DNA from: Mesostigma viride
Taxonomy: Eukaryota > Streptophyta > Mesostigmatophyceae > Mesostigmatales > Mesostigmataceae
Length of the DNA stretch: 64,000 nucleotides
Assembly: GCA_009746045.1 (NCBI GenBank)
Contig: RPFO01000156.1
Span: 1,793,381-1,857,380, forward strand
Direction of reading: 5' to 3'
Part shown: positions 1-10,879 of the stretch, piece after piece
How the letters are laid out: each line of letters opens with the position of its first letter
Position numbering within the stretch: position 1 is the first letter of the stretch
Notes under the pieces: model-generated
Told to the model about the DNA's origin: nothing
What the model saw: the letters and a program-made list of their open reading frames with translations, nothing else
Databases searched by the model: none
Program-made: the position numbers and the translations under genes

Positions 1-288
1 CTCACAGCCAACCAGATGGCATGGATATGGCTACGCACGACGATGCTTCACACCATATGGCAAGTTCGCAACGAGACCGTATTCACGTTACGTGCCGCGT
101 ACACGAGAGGTGCCGTGGTCCGCCGGTTTATCTCCTCTTGGAACCTGGCTATGCGTCGTTACTGGCTCCTGGCGACGGAACAACACAAAGTATGGGACCC
201 GGGCCCTAACAATGACATCCCCAGCCCACTGGAAGTCTTCCATGCACTCATGGGCATGCCACCAGGTCTTTACACTTATGCCGGATGA
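1..288 (+). pseudogene. LINE ORF2 C-terminal fragment
   Basis: The reading frame is open from the left edge of the window and ends at 288. It contains the block LHTIWQVRNETVF, which resembles the region after the reverse transcriptase in plant and algal LINEs (zf-RVT-like tail, pattern IWxxRNxxxF). No catalytic domain is present in the window, so only the end of the ORF is seen. The TTAA-flanked element starts about 50 bases downstream. The assignment rests on this short motif alone. Confidence 0.4.
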
Positions 289-340
289 CGATATATCTAC
301 AGTACACTGGCTACCTTGGTCGCAGGGCGCGCCTTATTAA

Positions 341-2029
341 CCCCTCATTGGTCTTGCAGCCGATTTTCCGCCAAAAATCGACTTGCAGCCGATGCATCGG
401 CTGCTCCGCGGGGGACCAAATTGCGCGAAAACTATTGAGAATTAGGAAAAGTTTAGCTGAGAAGATCGAAAGTTTATAAAATTCTTCACAGCATGGTACT
501 AGGGTTTGCATACTTTTGACAAAGTTATACAGGTGTTCTGGCCGGTCAAAGTACAAGGGGTCAGGGTACTTTTTCACGTACAACGTGCATTCCGGAAAAC
601 GACGACCTGGCCATGGCGGCTTGCGCCCACGCATGGCATTTACGTTTGCGTTCGAATTTTCTGGCCAAACTTAGGGTATTGATTTTATACGTCCTAAAGA
701 TCATACAGGCCAATTTTTGGTTCGCGGGAATGCCATTTGATAGGTGTCGGCAGCGTTCTTGCTGGAAAAAACTGCGATCAGGCCGGACGATAGAAACGTT
801 GACAGCAATACCTTTCCGGCGTATTTTAAAGGATATATCGGTTTCTTTGTACTTTTTATGATACATAGTAGTCGTAAACGTGCAAGGGTGGCCAGAAATC
901 GCCGAATCCAGCGACCATGCTGCACAACTTTGGTGTGCCGAAATGCGCCATTTTGCGGCCACCGCCTGGGCCAAGGTAACGCCATCCATGCCTGGTAAAG
1001 CTTAAGCATCGTTTTCCTATCGATGTTTGACGTTTATATATACGTTCTAGCTTGTGTAGCACATTCTTTTTGCACTATTCATGCTCTTTCTTGACCCTGG
1101 CCTGGCCCCTTTCTAAAACACCCTTCTTAGATGCTTCCCTCAGTCAGTTGACCTGCCACAGGGTGATGGTGATAAGTTTTAGAGGCTGTATGGGTTTGAA
1201 TACCTCCATATATGTTTGTTATACATTTCCCATACACATATTGCATGAGTGTGAGGCAGTTGGCTGGTCTCTGTGGCATCATCAAGCACGTAACTGGTGA
1301 GTAAAAGCTTCCCATTGACAGCATGTGCCACCAGGTGTGCTGGCCATCACCTGGCAAGCTATAGCAGCTTAGGCCTAGTTTATCCTTGCTAGGGCAGGCT
1401 GAAATAGGCTCAACACCACTAGTTTGTTGGTGGCTGCCTCCTAGAATGCATGCCTTGCGTAGGGTGTCCGTACCACGTTACCTACGTGCATGGACAAGGT
1501 GGCACCTGCACATAGGTGCCATGTAAGGGCAGTGTGATGATGCAGTTATGTTTCCCCATCATTGTGGAAGGGAAATGTATTGTTTGGCATGGTTGGTGGC
1601 CATATTAGGAGGTAGTATGCCCACCCCTACTCCCTTGGTTGCTTTTTACCAACGGTACCCCTATGGGCTGTACTGGGTGTAACTGCTGGTATACCCACCC
1701 AAATGATGACCCCAATGGCTCAAACTGTTCAGCAACTAATTGTTTATCATCCCTGAAGTGGTAGGTGCCTAGGTCTTATAACATAATTCAAAATGCACAT
1801 TCTACCAAAAATGAAAACGCGCGTCTTGACCCCCCTGACTTTGACGGCAGTTAAACATGGCCTACCCTGCATATATGTGAGGTTGTGATATACCAACCCG
1901 AAGGGCAACTCATGGACATGCTTGGCCCCCAAGGACAGCCATTGGATATGGGTAGGTTGGATGGCATCTGGTTTGCAAAATTGTGAAGATCCAGCCGATT
2001 TATCGGCAGGATCTCAGACCATTTAGGGG
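341..2029. mobile_element. TTAA-flanked DNA transposon, non-autonomous (element 1)
   Basis: TTAA stands at 337-340 and again at 2030-2033. Between them the ends are inverted copies: CCCCTCATTGGTCT on the left and CCCCTAAATGGTCT read from the right, 12 of 14 bases equal. TTAA duplication with a CCC-starting end is the hallmark of piggyBac-type elements. A perfect 20-bp palindrome lies at 385-404 and a related one (GCCGAT-TT-ATCGGC) at 1994-2007, close to each end. No transposase is recognisable. The inner part, about 532-1735, is homologous to the inner part of the element at 49,580-51,299, although the ends of the two are unlike. Confidence 0.8.
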
Positions 2030-2033
2030 TTAA

Positions 2034-2336
2034 TGCGGGCACCCCAATTTAGGCACAACTAGGCATTTCAGGCTATTTTTGGCATACCTGGGTTAACTGT
2101 TATATGGAAATAAACTAACACCCATTTCACCGGAAAACCTTATTACTGACTGACTGACATAATGACTTGGCAGTTGGCAAGCTAACTGAAATTTCCATAC
2201 ACGGAGAGAGTGCCAGCAAGATGAAAATGCCAGCTGTGTTGGGAACGTGTGGCACGTAATATAGCCTGTATGATGAATATTGCATGGCGGTGTGCCATCG
2301 GATTTTGTGCTAGTTGTCAAACGTGTTTTCGCAGCC
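2034..2336. other. Intergenic, nothing recognised
   Basis: About 300 bases between the TTAA element and the transposase remnant. I see no coding signal or repeat here. Confidence 0.5.
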
Positions 2337-2926
2337 ATGCCACACAAAGTGCCGGAGCATAACTTTGTAGAAAAAAAGACTGTCACGGTGAAGGATGCTC
2401 TGGGGAATACGGTTTCGCAGGTCAAGTTTAGCTGCTCATTTTGCGGCCACAATTTTACCAGTGGCGATGGCAAGCAGATCAGTGCGACCAGGATGCGCGC
2501 ACATTTTGCGAGCATCGCAGGGCAGGGCATAGACGCCTGCCCTGACGCAAAGATTGGGCAGAAACGGAAGCTAGAATTCCAGGAGTTGTGGGCAAGAAGG
2601 CCGGGCTGAAGGCGAAGAAGCAGCGGCACCTGAGCTTCAGGGCAGTGGCTGAGAGCGGCCAGGGCCTTGCTTCGGGGTCGGCCATTGCAGGTGATCCTCG
2701 CCAGCAGACAATCACGAGGTTTGTGAACCCCACAAACGAAGAGGAGTGCCAGCTCCTGGTGGCCAACTTCTTTGTTGAGAACGCAATTTCCTTTCACGCG
2801 GCTCAGAGCCGCTCTTTCAAGGCGATGATTTCCGGCCTGAGTCAGTACAAAGGGCTGATCACTGCTCCCAGTCGGTGGCTGCTGGCAGGCAAACTTCTTC
2901 AGAAGCCGAAAAGACAAGGCAATTAG
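2337..2926 (+). pseudogene. BED zinc finger / hAT-like transposase N-terminus, frameshifted
   Basis: The first frame (from ATG 2337) carries FSCSFCGHNF followed about 22 residues later by HF and then C, a BED-type zinc finger of the kind found at the N-terminus of hAT transposases. Near 2585-2595 the frame must shift to continue with a basic linker and then a segment FFVENAISFHAAQSRSF, which matches the start of the hAT catalytic region (the usual pattern is a Phe-rich helix, then IPFxxxxSxxF). It stops at 2926, long before an RNase H fold or the dimerisation domain. It is therefore a truncated, frameshifted remnant. I found no inverted ends around it. Confidence 0.6.
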
Positions 2927-3129
2927 TTATTCATTCATGACCCATTTTGATATAGGATGATCAGATTTGATAGCTCGTTGTCTCATATTCATGCATGGTA
3001 ATGGTTGTCAGTGTTCTGACTTGACTGCACCTTGCCATGAGTGGTAACCATATTGCATAACTATACCCTAAAGCCTCAAACCCAAAAGGCCCATTCATAA
3101 CCATGCTCTAAAGGCCGAATTGCACACTG

Positions 3130-3230
3130 TCGTATTTTGCCGTATTCAAGCCGACGTATTCTGCCGGGGTCTACGTATATACCCGTATTTTGGAGGCCGA
3201 CGTATTTGACGTACCGACGTATTTCACAAC
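3130..3230. repeat. Short CGTATT-rich imperfect repeat
   Basis: The hexamer CGTATT and close variants occur eight or so times within 100 bases, interspersed with GCCGA. It lies just downstream of the 3' end of the minus-strand Gag-like ORF. No unit length is strictly kept. Confidence 0.5.
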
Positions 3231-3244
3231 CTGGACAACATTCC

Positions 3245-4726
3245 TCATATAGGCCCAACCGCCCCAGTATCTAGCTGGGGTGCTGCAGTAGTGCTTGGTC
3301 GCTCGGCGTTGTACACACCCGACCTAGAAGACACCACATTGCTTAGGTCACGCATTGTAGACCCGTGCTCAGGAAGCACGTGATCCTGGCGCGACAGAGC
3401 CAGAGCAGCATCAACGGATTGCGTGAGCACATCACGGAATGAGACAGAGGATGCAGTCACGTTGCTTTTAGGAACGACGTCAGGCTCTACGACGGCCCGG
3501 TTCAGCGTGACGCATTGAGCAAAAGAAGGGGTATCGAGCGTGCTCTCACCTGACTTTCGTGCTGCCCGTCGCTCTGCCCACTCCTCGCGTGTGCCGTGGA
3601 CGACGATGCGCTTGGCCTTGCACGCCTCCACGCTGTGACCACGCAGAACATCGTGGCACTTGCGGCAAAGGTTGTCCTCGAGCTCCAGGTCCGGGCGAAC
3701 TCGGCAGTCATCCCGGACATGGCGACGTCCGAAGCAGCGCTCACAGCGTTGCTTGCGGTCAGTAGACGCCCCCTGCTGCCGCTTGGCCGGGGGATGATCA
3801 CCCTACTTGGCGTCGCCACCATGCCCGCGCTTGCGCCCTCGCTGGCCCCCGTTGTTGCCGTGGCCGACGACCTTTTTCAGGATGGCCGTAAGCTCCGACC
3901 GCGTAATTGGAGCCTCTGCGCCTGAAGAAGAAGACGCGCCGGCATCCACCTTGCGCAGGGATGGCAGAGCAGCCGAGGCAGCCGGCTTGGACTGCGCACT
4001 CTTGAAGCATGAGATTAAATACAGCATGCCCTCGTCGAAACTGACAGCACTGTTCTTTTTGAGTTCCGTCGCTATGGTCAGATGCACATCCGACGACAGG
4101 TCGCATTTCTTGAGAAATCGATTGCACAGGAAAATGGGCTTGAGAGTATCTAGCAGCTTGTGCTTGTGCACGAAGACCTGGAAATCACGTGCAGCCCCGG
4201 GCAAATTTGCCTTATTAAATTTTTTTTCTGCATAGCCCTCGAAGTCATTGAAGGCTTGCTCGTCGGCCTCTTCCTTAGACCGCGACAAGTGGGCATCTAG
4301 ACCGTTGTAAAAAACTTCCCAGGTTTGTTTGTTGTCGTCCGCAATGCGAACTAGATTGGCAATGTTTGGGTGCTTTGTTGTACTGCAGAATACTGCACGG
4401 AACTTGCCAATCAGCTCCGAATCTTTGTCTGCGCGTCCATCTCGCAGACGCTTGAGAGCAGCTAGAAAATCTGCTGCGTCGTCCGCCGTATAGTCGGCAG
4501 GTAGATCCGCGGGCACCTCCGTTTGCTTGAGAGGGCCGCGATTCAGTGCATCGTCAGCAGCAAGCATCAGGTGCTTGAACTGCTTGGCCAGTTCAGGTTG
4601 CGCCACGAGGGTTTGCATCAACCTCGTGGCCTCGTCCGCACTAAAGCGTGGCAGGACGGTCCCTGCGGCCTCGCCACTTGGCGTATCTGTGTGTTCGCCC
4701 GTGCGGCTCCGTGTACCGGAAGCCAT
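3245..4726 (-). pseudogene. Gag-like ORF with two zinc knuckles and one in-frame TAG
   Basis: Read on the minus strand from ATG 4726, 307 codons run to a TAG at 3803-3805. The same frame then stays open to TGA at 3245. The first part is alpha-helical and charged, with no strong match, like many Gag proteins, and ends in a basic G/R/K tail. Just after the TAG come two zinc knuckles: C-x2-C-x4-H-x4-C (CERCFGRRHVRDDC) and C-x2-C-x6-H-x4-C (CRKC...GHSVEAC). Near the end is LDTGA, which may be the start of an aspartic protease. I infer the gag part of an LTR-type or similar retroelement cut short on the 3' side. The TAG may be a mutation or a read-through site. No LTR was recognised. Confidence 0.55.
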
Positions 4727-5087
4727 CGGGATTTTTATGAATACAAGTTAAAGCCCGACCGGCTCAGCTATGGCGGTCGGTCACGTTGAGCTTGGGATAA
4801 GGTGAACACAGAGAACTGCTGTCGGAGCTGGCCAACCACTGGTTTATGTCTTAGCCAGCAAAGCCTATCCGGTTAGCCGTAACCGTGGGACAAGCTAGCT
4901 GTCCGTACCGACCCGGATAAGGCCCCGGACTGGGGCCTAGGTGGCGCCGGCCCTAGGCGCCGCCCTTAGACCGGTCGACCGCATCGGACCGCCGGATTAT
5001 AGCCGGCGGCTTAGCGGACGCTAGCGGAAGGCGTGCGGACGGACATGGGGAACTTAGAGCCAGATCCTAGGGCTCTAGAGTTACTCA
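4727..5087. other. Non-coding flank upstream of the Gag-like ORF
   Basis: GC-rich sequence, upstream of the minus-strand Gag-like start codon, possibly the retroelement leader. No direct-repeat partner that would mark an LTR is seen in the window. Confidence 0.35.
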
Positions 5088-5290
5088 ACTCCGCAGGTGG
5101 AGGTTATTGCCCCTGAGGATAGCCACTACACTAGTATAACCGTCGATCGTCTGCCATTACAGTAGAGGACAGCTCAGATGAGGATTATATCCCCCTCTTC
5201 TGACTATATCAAGGAGACAACCAGTGCAGCCCAGAAATCGGGAGAATCCGAACCATGGTAGCTCGAGCCTGCCGTTATCTTTTCCGTACG
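5088..5290 (+). mobile_element. LINE family A 3' end, left part
   Basis: Matches the coding end of family A (compare 43,375-43,475): the block around GTGGAGGTTATTG through the stretch that encodes EDSSDEDY. It is interrupted by a family B copy. The family A 3' UTR resumes near 6175. A block starting TCAAGGAGACA occurs on both sides (5208 and 6153) and may be a worn target duplication. Confidence 0.6.
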
Positions 5291-5384
5291 CCGTGTTCGA
5301 GGCGTTCAGGATGATATGAATATGATTGGAGATGGAAATGTGTAGTCTTGTGCATTGAAATTATGGCCGGCTTACGTGTAGAGT

Positions 5385-6145
5385 TCGCTCAAAACCTACT
5401 GGCACTCAAAAGGGCCTGGGCGAGCACCGCAAGCGCATGCTCTTCTAGGTCCTCGTCCTCACGGGGCTTACTACGTATGGCGCCGAGGCATGGACACTCA
5501 CGGACACACTGGCCGCCAATTAAACTAGACGGCACGGTTTACAGGATGCTTCGACATGTCCTGAATGTAGGGTTTTCCACGCATAGGTCATTAGAGTCTT
5601 TGTATCAGGGTATGCCTCGCATTTCGGACGAGATTAGGCAGCGTAGGATAGCATTTGTAGGACATCTGGCTCGCACCAGTCAGGTAGATACCGCCCTTGG
5701 TCTGGCCGGCCACCAGCGGCTTGGCCAACCAGGGCGGCACATCCTGACCTGGCCTGGCCCCAAGGACATTCCTAGACAGCTGGGTAAACCTGCCATGAAC
5801 TACATCCAGATGTTGCTGGCCGACCTAGTGGTCCCAGCTCAGTTTGAACACCGTGCATTCACTCCCTCTCTCTTGCTTGGACTGCTATGCATGCAGAACA
5901 AGAAGAGGTGGCAGAAGATTGCCGTCCAGGCTCGATCACACGCCAGCCCGGCTGTGGGCAAGCCCCCTCCCCCCAAGCGGAAGGGGCGCTTTGCTGAGTA
6001 GCGTAGTAAGGAGTTTTCTAGACTAGATATAGCTTAGAGTTAGTTTAGTTCGATTACGCGGCTTCGCCCACCTCCTCCCACCCAGCAAGGAATATGTGCT
6101 ACATGATCTCCCACGGAGTCATGTTATGTAATTTTACGTGTATAG
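5385..6145 (+). mobile_element. LINE family B, 3' part of ORF2 plus 3' UTR
   Basis: The reading frame ends at 6001 with KRKGRFAE. It carries the C-terminal motifs of EN-RT LINEs: LDGTVYRMLRHVLN, then RISDEIRQRRIAFVGHLAR (the usual 'R..R..F.GHLAR' block) and ILTWPGPK. The reverse transcriptase itself is missing, so this is a 5'-truncated insertion. The 3' UTR ends near 6102-6145 with the hairpin CATGAT-CTCC-CAC-GGAG-TCATG followed by an AT-rich tail. It is inserted in a family A tail. Confidence 0.75.
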
Positions 6146-6174
6146 TGTGACTAATCAAGGAGACAGCCAGCGCA

Positions 6175-6315
6175 GGCCAGATATGGTTGGGGCATGATGC
6201 AAATTACGATATTTGTAATTAACTTTCGTGTAATTATTTTTTCTAGATAATGAGATTAGCATAGTACTCCGTGGCATGCGCATGCCCATCATTCGCATGT
6301 GACGCGCAAGTACTG
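6175..6315 (+). mobile_element. LINE family A 3' UTR, right part
   Basis: Continues the family A 3' UTR seen at 43,476-43,620: GGTTGGGGCATGATGCA, a TAATTATTTTT stretch, then GAGATTAGCATAGTACTCCG and the ACGCGCAAGTACT end. The terminal TTAC repeat is absent here. Confidence 0.6.
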
Positions 6316-6324
6316 ACTGTCTTA

Positions 6325-6430
6325 TATAATCCTCATCTGAGCTAGCTGTCCTCTACTGTAATGGCAGACGAGGCGGGAGTGTAGCGGCTATCCTCAGAGG
6401 CAATAACCTCCATGCCTGCAGACTTCTACC
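6325..6430 (-). mobile_element. LINE family A coding end, inverted fragment
   Basis: The reverse complement matches the last 30 codons of family A ORF2 (GRSPQVEVI...EDSSDED). It directly follows a plus-strand family A tail, so the two form an inverted pair. Confidence 0.6.
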
Positions 6431-7019
6431 CTAGCTGCATGTGCCACAAGTATAGTAGTTAGTGTAGCATATGATGCTACAATATTGCGTTGCATGGAGT
6501 GCTCCCTGGGCCGGCCCGTGCGTGCACTTTATGTCAGATGGTCCGCTAACTAAGCCCCTTCTGACATTTTCTGACGCCGAAGAAATAATCCTTAAATTTT
6601 TCCCTGGCCACGACTTTACAGATCCACGCCGGGAGCCCATACGACCTCTGAATGAGCATTCTCTTGACACATATACATTAAAAATATAATTACTTACATC
6701 AGAGTGAACTGTGAAGGCACCCACGTAAAAATAAACAATTAAGCCAACGCTAACAACAAGGGATACCACGACAAAACAACTATACAGCCGGCATGGGACA
6801 CTCGATCCACACCGCGGAATGAAGTAAAACAGCATATAACCCGGTGCTGCGCCGCAGAGTCATCAGCTTGTGTGCGGCGGAGCAAGATGTCAGCCATAGC
6901 CTGGGTAATCGCTACCGAAAGGCGTTGGCACCAATACGATGTCCAGGTCCGCGCTGACCAAGGGGCCCGCTGGCCCTCCAGGTTTAGGCGCCGGGTCCTC
7001 CCGGAGCTGGCAGCACTCC
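6431..7019. other. No gene recognised
   Basis: About 590 bases, AT-rich until 6840 and then GC-rich. The open frames lack recognisable motifs. The GC-rich part may belong to the 3' side of the minus-strand LINE remnant that follows. Confidence 0.4.
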
Positions 7020-8050
7020 TTAAAGATTCAAGCCGGCGGTCAGGGTCTCCATGGCCCCGAACTCCTCCAAGACAAAGGGCACCACACGGTGGTGCCCGAC
7101 GCCGGTCCCCATAGGTCGTGAGCTTGGCCCGCTCAGCCCGATCCGCCGTGTAGCCCGCCGCCTGCAGGATGCACCACTGAACGGCACACGGCTGAGAGCC
7201 AAGGGGCGAGCCACAGAAACGTCAATGAGCAAGGTGCCGCCCGCCTCCATCCTCAAAGTCAAGCTAACCACGATGTCAGGTCGGTTGTTGGGGGAGTGAG
7301 AAAGCCGCGCCGTCTGCATCCTCAGACCGGATGTTCGCGCATGGGGGAAAACGGACCGGACCATGGCGAGCACCACTCAACCCGTAACTTCAGGAGAACA
7401 GTGTGCAAGTACAAGTACCAATTCTGATTCTGCTGGCCACCCATGCATGACAGGTATACATAGTGGGTCCCAGTGGGGTCCAACCAAGCCGCCTGCCTGC
7501 AGTTACCATAGGGCCGCCCTGCGGGAACAAGAGGTTGCGGGGCAAACAGTTCAGTGGTGTCGCAGTGCCACCGGATATAGTGACTGGACGCCAGGACAAA
7601 GGGGGGGCCCATGGGAAGAGCTGGATCGGAGGTAGTGTAAGCCGAGCCCACACTGAGTCCGCATAATTGAGAGTGAGAACAGCCACGCGCGACCCTGGGC
7701 GTTGAGGTCATCCGAAAAAGAGCCATCCAATCCGCCCGGTGTGCAGAATACCCGCGTAGGTTTTCTGGTGTTTATCGATGACGCGGGCAGGGAATGCTGC
7801 GGGGGAGAGGACGGTGGCGACGTCCGAGGGAGTGCCCCGAGGAAGGCGGCGTTGAGCGGCCTGAGCCGGGTGCGGACGGTAGTGCAGGCATGCTGGATCT
7901 CAGCATAAACATCCTGGTCTGGATGGCGGTGATCAGAAAGGGTATAGGGGCTGGCGGGGTCCAAGACTGAGGTCAGGCGCCGCCGTAGCCAATTAAAGGG
8001 GAAGAAGTCGACACGGATTTCTGCCCACGACTGAGCGACAGAGCCCAAAA
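7020..8050 (-). pseudogene. LINE C-terminus with restriction-like endonuclease motif, degenerate
   Basis: Three minus-strand frames together carry the C-terminal pattern of LINEs that use a restriction-like endonuclease. A DPTGTHY...C..GG...HTV block (near 7400-7500; compare the common 'GDHxxxC..GG...H' region) is followed by RPDIVV and, about 17 residues later, LLIDVSVARP (near 7220-7290), then GVGHHRVVPFVLEEFGAM (near 7050-7110). RPD...D is the expected metal-binding signature. At least two frameshifts separate the blocks and the reverse transcriptase is not visible, as the 5' side runs into a minisatellite at 8,290. Confidence 0.5.
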
Positions 8051-8289
8051 CCGGGCCGCCATCAGTGCAGCCGGGCCGCGCGGGTCAGACCGCAGCCGCC
8101 CATCCGGCCGGGCAGGGAAGCGCGATGCGGAGAGAATATGATCAGGGCCGGGAAACAGCTGCGCCGGCAAGGCCGACTGTCCAGATACGTTCGTCGTGGC
8201 CCTCGGCGGCGAGCCGGACCTGGGCGGGGAGGGCGGCCCGGAGCCAATAAACGACGCGAGCCGGTGCGCGCAAAACCAGAGGAGCAGCC

Positions 8290-9090
8290 CCTTGCATGCA
8301 TGAATGTGTGGGTATGGGGGGGGGCTGGCATGCATGTGTGGTGGGTGTCTGGGGGGGCTGCATGGCATATGCATGCGTGCGTGTGGGGGGGGCTGGCATG
8401 CATGCGTGTGTGTGGGGGGGGCTGGCATGCATGCGTGGATGTGGGGGGGGCTGGCATGCATGCGTGGGTGTGGGGGGGGCTGGCATGCGTGCGTGGGTGT
8501 GGGGGGGGCTGGCATGCATGCGTGTGTGTGTGGGGGGCTAGCATGCATGCGTGGGTGAGGGAGGGTGCTGGCATGCATGCGTGGGTGTGGGGGGGAGCTG
8601 GCATGCATGCGTGGGTGTGGGGGGGCTGGCATGCCTGCGTGGGTGTGGGGGGGCCGGGCTGGCATGCATGCGTGGGTGTGGGGGGGCCGGGCTGGCATGC
8701 ATGCATGCGCGGGTGTGGGGGGAGGCTGGCATGCATGTGTGGGTGTGGGGGGGGCTGGCATGCGTGGCGTGGGTGTGGGGGGGCTGGCATGCATGCGTGG
8801 GTGTGGGGGGGGGCTGGCATGCATGCGTGGGTGTGTGGGGAGGCTGGCATGCATGCGCGGGTGGGTGGGGGGGCTGGCATGCATGTGTGTGGGGGGGGGG
8901 GGATGGCATGCATGCGTGGGTGCATGTTGGGTGGGGCCTGGCATGCATGTGTGGGTGTGGGGGGGAGCTGGCATGCATGCGTGGGTGTGTGGGGGGCTGG
9001 CATGCATGCGTGGGTGTGGGGGGAGGCTGGCATGCATGCGTGTGGGGGGGGGGGGCTGGCATGCATGCGTGGGTGTGGGGGGGGGCATGA
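8290..9090. repeat. 30-bp minisatellite, about 27 copies
   Basis: Tandem units of about 29-31 bases with the consensus GGCATGCATGCGTGGGTG followed by a run of G and GCT. Units vary mainly in the length of the G run and in GCATGC variants. All six frames stay largely open because of the repeat. The long predicted proteins rich in CM or HA are artefacts. Confidence 0.95.
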
Positions 9091-9454
9091 CCATGGTAGA
9101 AAATGTTATCTTGAGGGAGCACTCTCCATGGGAAGTGGATGCCCAGGTGGCTGTAAAGGGGGGCACAATAACAGAAAGAGTGCTATCCACCATCACCCTA
9201 GCCCCTGCCCACACTTGTGGCTACCTTGCTGGTGTCACCTTTTCCCAGAAGTCCTCACAAAGCAAAAAAAAAAAACACTAATATCACCCTGCATTACATT
9301 GTTGCCCACCTTCTTTGACCACGATGGTATGTTATGATCTGTGAGATAGTGACTGTATCAAGTACTGTGCGCTCTAACTTGCCCTTTAAGACCACAGTGG
9401 CAGAGCACATTTCGCAGGCCACCCTTATGCTTGCAAAGATGTGCAAATGACGTG

Positions 9455-10520
9455 GAGGGAGGGAGGGAGGGAGGGAGGGAGGGAGGGAGGGAGGGAGGAG
9501 AGGGAGGGAGGGAGGGAGGGAGGGAGGAGGAGGGAGGGAGGGAGGGGAGGGAGGGAGGGAGGGGAGGGAGGGGAGGAGGGAGGGAGGGAGGAGGGAGCGG
9601 AGGGAGGGGGGAGGGGAGGGAGGAGGGAGGAGGGAGGAGGGAGGGAGAGGGAGGAGGAGGGAGGGAGGAGGGAGGGAGGGAGGGAGGGAGGAGGAGGAGG
9701 GAGGGAGGAGGAGGAGGGAGGGAGGGAGGGAGGGAGGAGGGAGGAGGAGGGAGGGAGGGAGGGAGGGAGGGAGGGAGGAGGGAGGGAGGGAGGAGGGAGG
9801 AGGGGGAGGGAGGGAGGGAGGGAGGGAGGGAGGGAGGAGGGAGGAGGGGGAGGGAGGGAGGGAGGAGGGAGGAGAGGGAGGGAGGAGGGAGGGAGGGAGG
9901 GAGGGAGGGAGGAGGGAGGGAGGGAGGGAGGGAGGGAGGAGGGAGGGAGGGAGGGAGGGAGGGAGGAGGAGGGAGGGAGGGAGGGAGGGAGAGGGAGGGA
10001 GGGAGGGAGGGAGGGAGGAGGGAGGGAGGGAGGAGGGAGGGAGGGAGGGAGGGAGGGAGGGAGGGAGGGAGGGAGGGAGGGAGGGAGGGAGGGAGAGGAG
10101 GAGGGAGGGAGGGAGGGAGGAGAGGAGGAGGGAGGGAGGGAGGGAGGGAGGGAGGAGGGAGGGAGGGAGGGAGGGAGGGAGGAGGGAGGGAGGGGAGGGA
10201 GGGAGGGAGGAGGGAGGGAGGGAGGAGGGAGGGAGGGAGGGAGGGAGGGAGGGAGGGAGGGAGGGAGGGAGGGAGGAGGGAGGGAGGGAGGGAGGGAGGG
10301 AGGGAGGGAGGAGGGAGGGAGGGAGGGAGGGAGGGAGGGAGGGAGGGAGGGAGGGAGGGAGGGAGGGAGGGAGGGAGGGAGGAGGGAGGGAGGAGGAGGG
10401 AGGGAGGGAGGGAGGAGGGAGGAGGGAGGGAGGGAGGGAGGAGGGAGGGAGGGAGGGAGGGAGGAGGGAGGGAGGGAGGGAGGGAGGGAGGGAGGGAGGG
10501 ATCGAGGGAGGGAGGGAGAG
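9455..10520. repeat. GGGA microsatellite, about 1.06 kb
   Basis: Nearly pure GGGA array with frequent GGA slips, entirely purine on this strand. One of two very long arrays of this motif in the window (the other, in the opposite orientation, is at 25,311-25,803). Confidence 0.98.
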
Positions 10521-10879
10521 TCCGACGGTCAGTGGTCGCCTGTGGGGCCGCGGCGGCCGGAGCCTAGGCCTGGGTACCGGTAGTGCTGGGGTATACCCGG
10601 TGTGACCATGGATATCAGAGATGGCCCACCCGGTACCCGTACCCAGGTTATGAAGCCCGGCCCGGTACCAGTATCGTTAGTAACGATACTGGGCACAGTT
10701 ATGTTCCTAATTAATTAATTAATAGCAGGCAGTGCATACCCATCCCACTTCACGCACCACGTCCAGCAATATTTCCACTGAATCCGCCGCTGCTGGGCAC
10801 CGGGCTACTGCCTGAATTTCCTCAATCGCTCCATCGCCTCCTCCATGGTGCCTCGCTCCCTGCGGCCCCTCCGCCACGC
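10521..10879. other. Non-coding, with a perfect 25-base palindrome at 10,668-10,692
   Basis: The sequence CCAGTATCGTTA is followed by one G and its exact reverse complement. GGTACC-containing motifs surround it and a TTAATTAA run follows at 10,709. It may be one end of an unrecognised DNA transposon; no partner end was found. Confidence 0.4.

Noticed and set aside
5208-6180. TCAAGGAGACA..CCAG block on both sides of a LINE B copy as a sure target duplication
   Set aside because: The copies differ at several positions and do not abut the element exactly; kept only as a remark.
8138-9337. Long open frames on both strands (up to 413 codons) rich in Cys-Met or His-Ala
   Set aside because: They are produced by the 30-bp minisatellite, whose units keep several frames open; no non-repeat coding part.
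9431-10583. Gly-Arg-Glu proteins of about 380 codons
   Set aside because: Translation of the GGGA array only.
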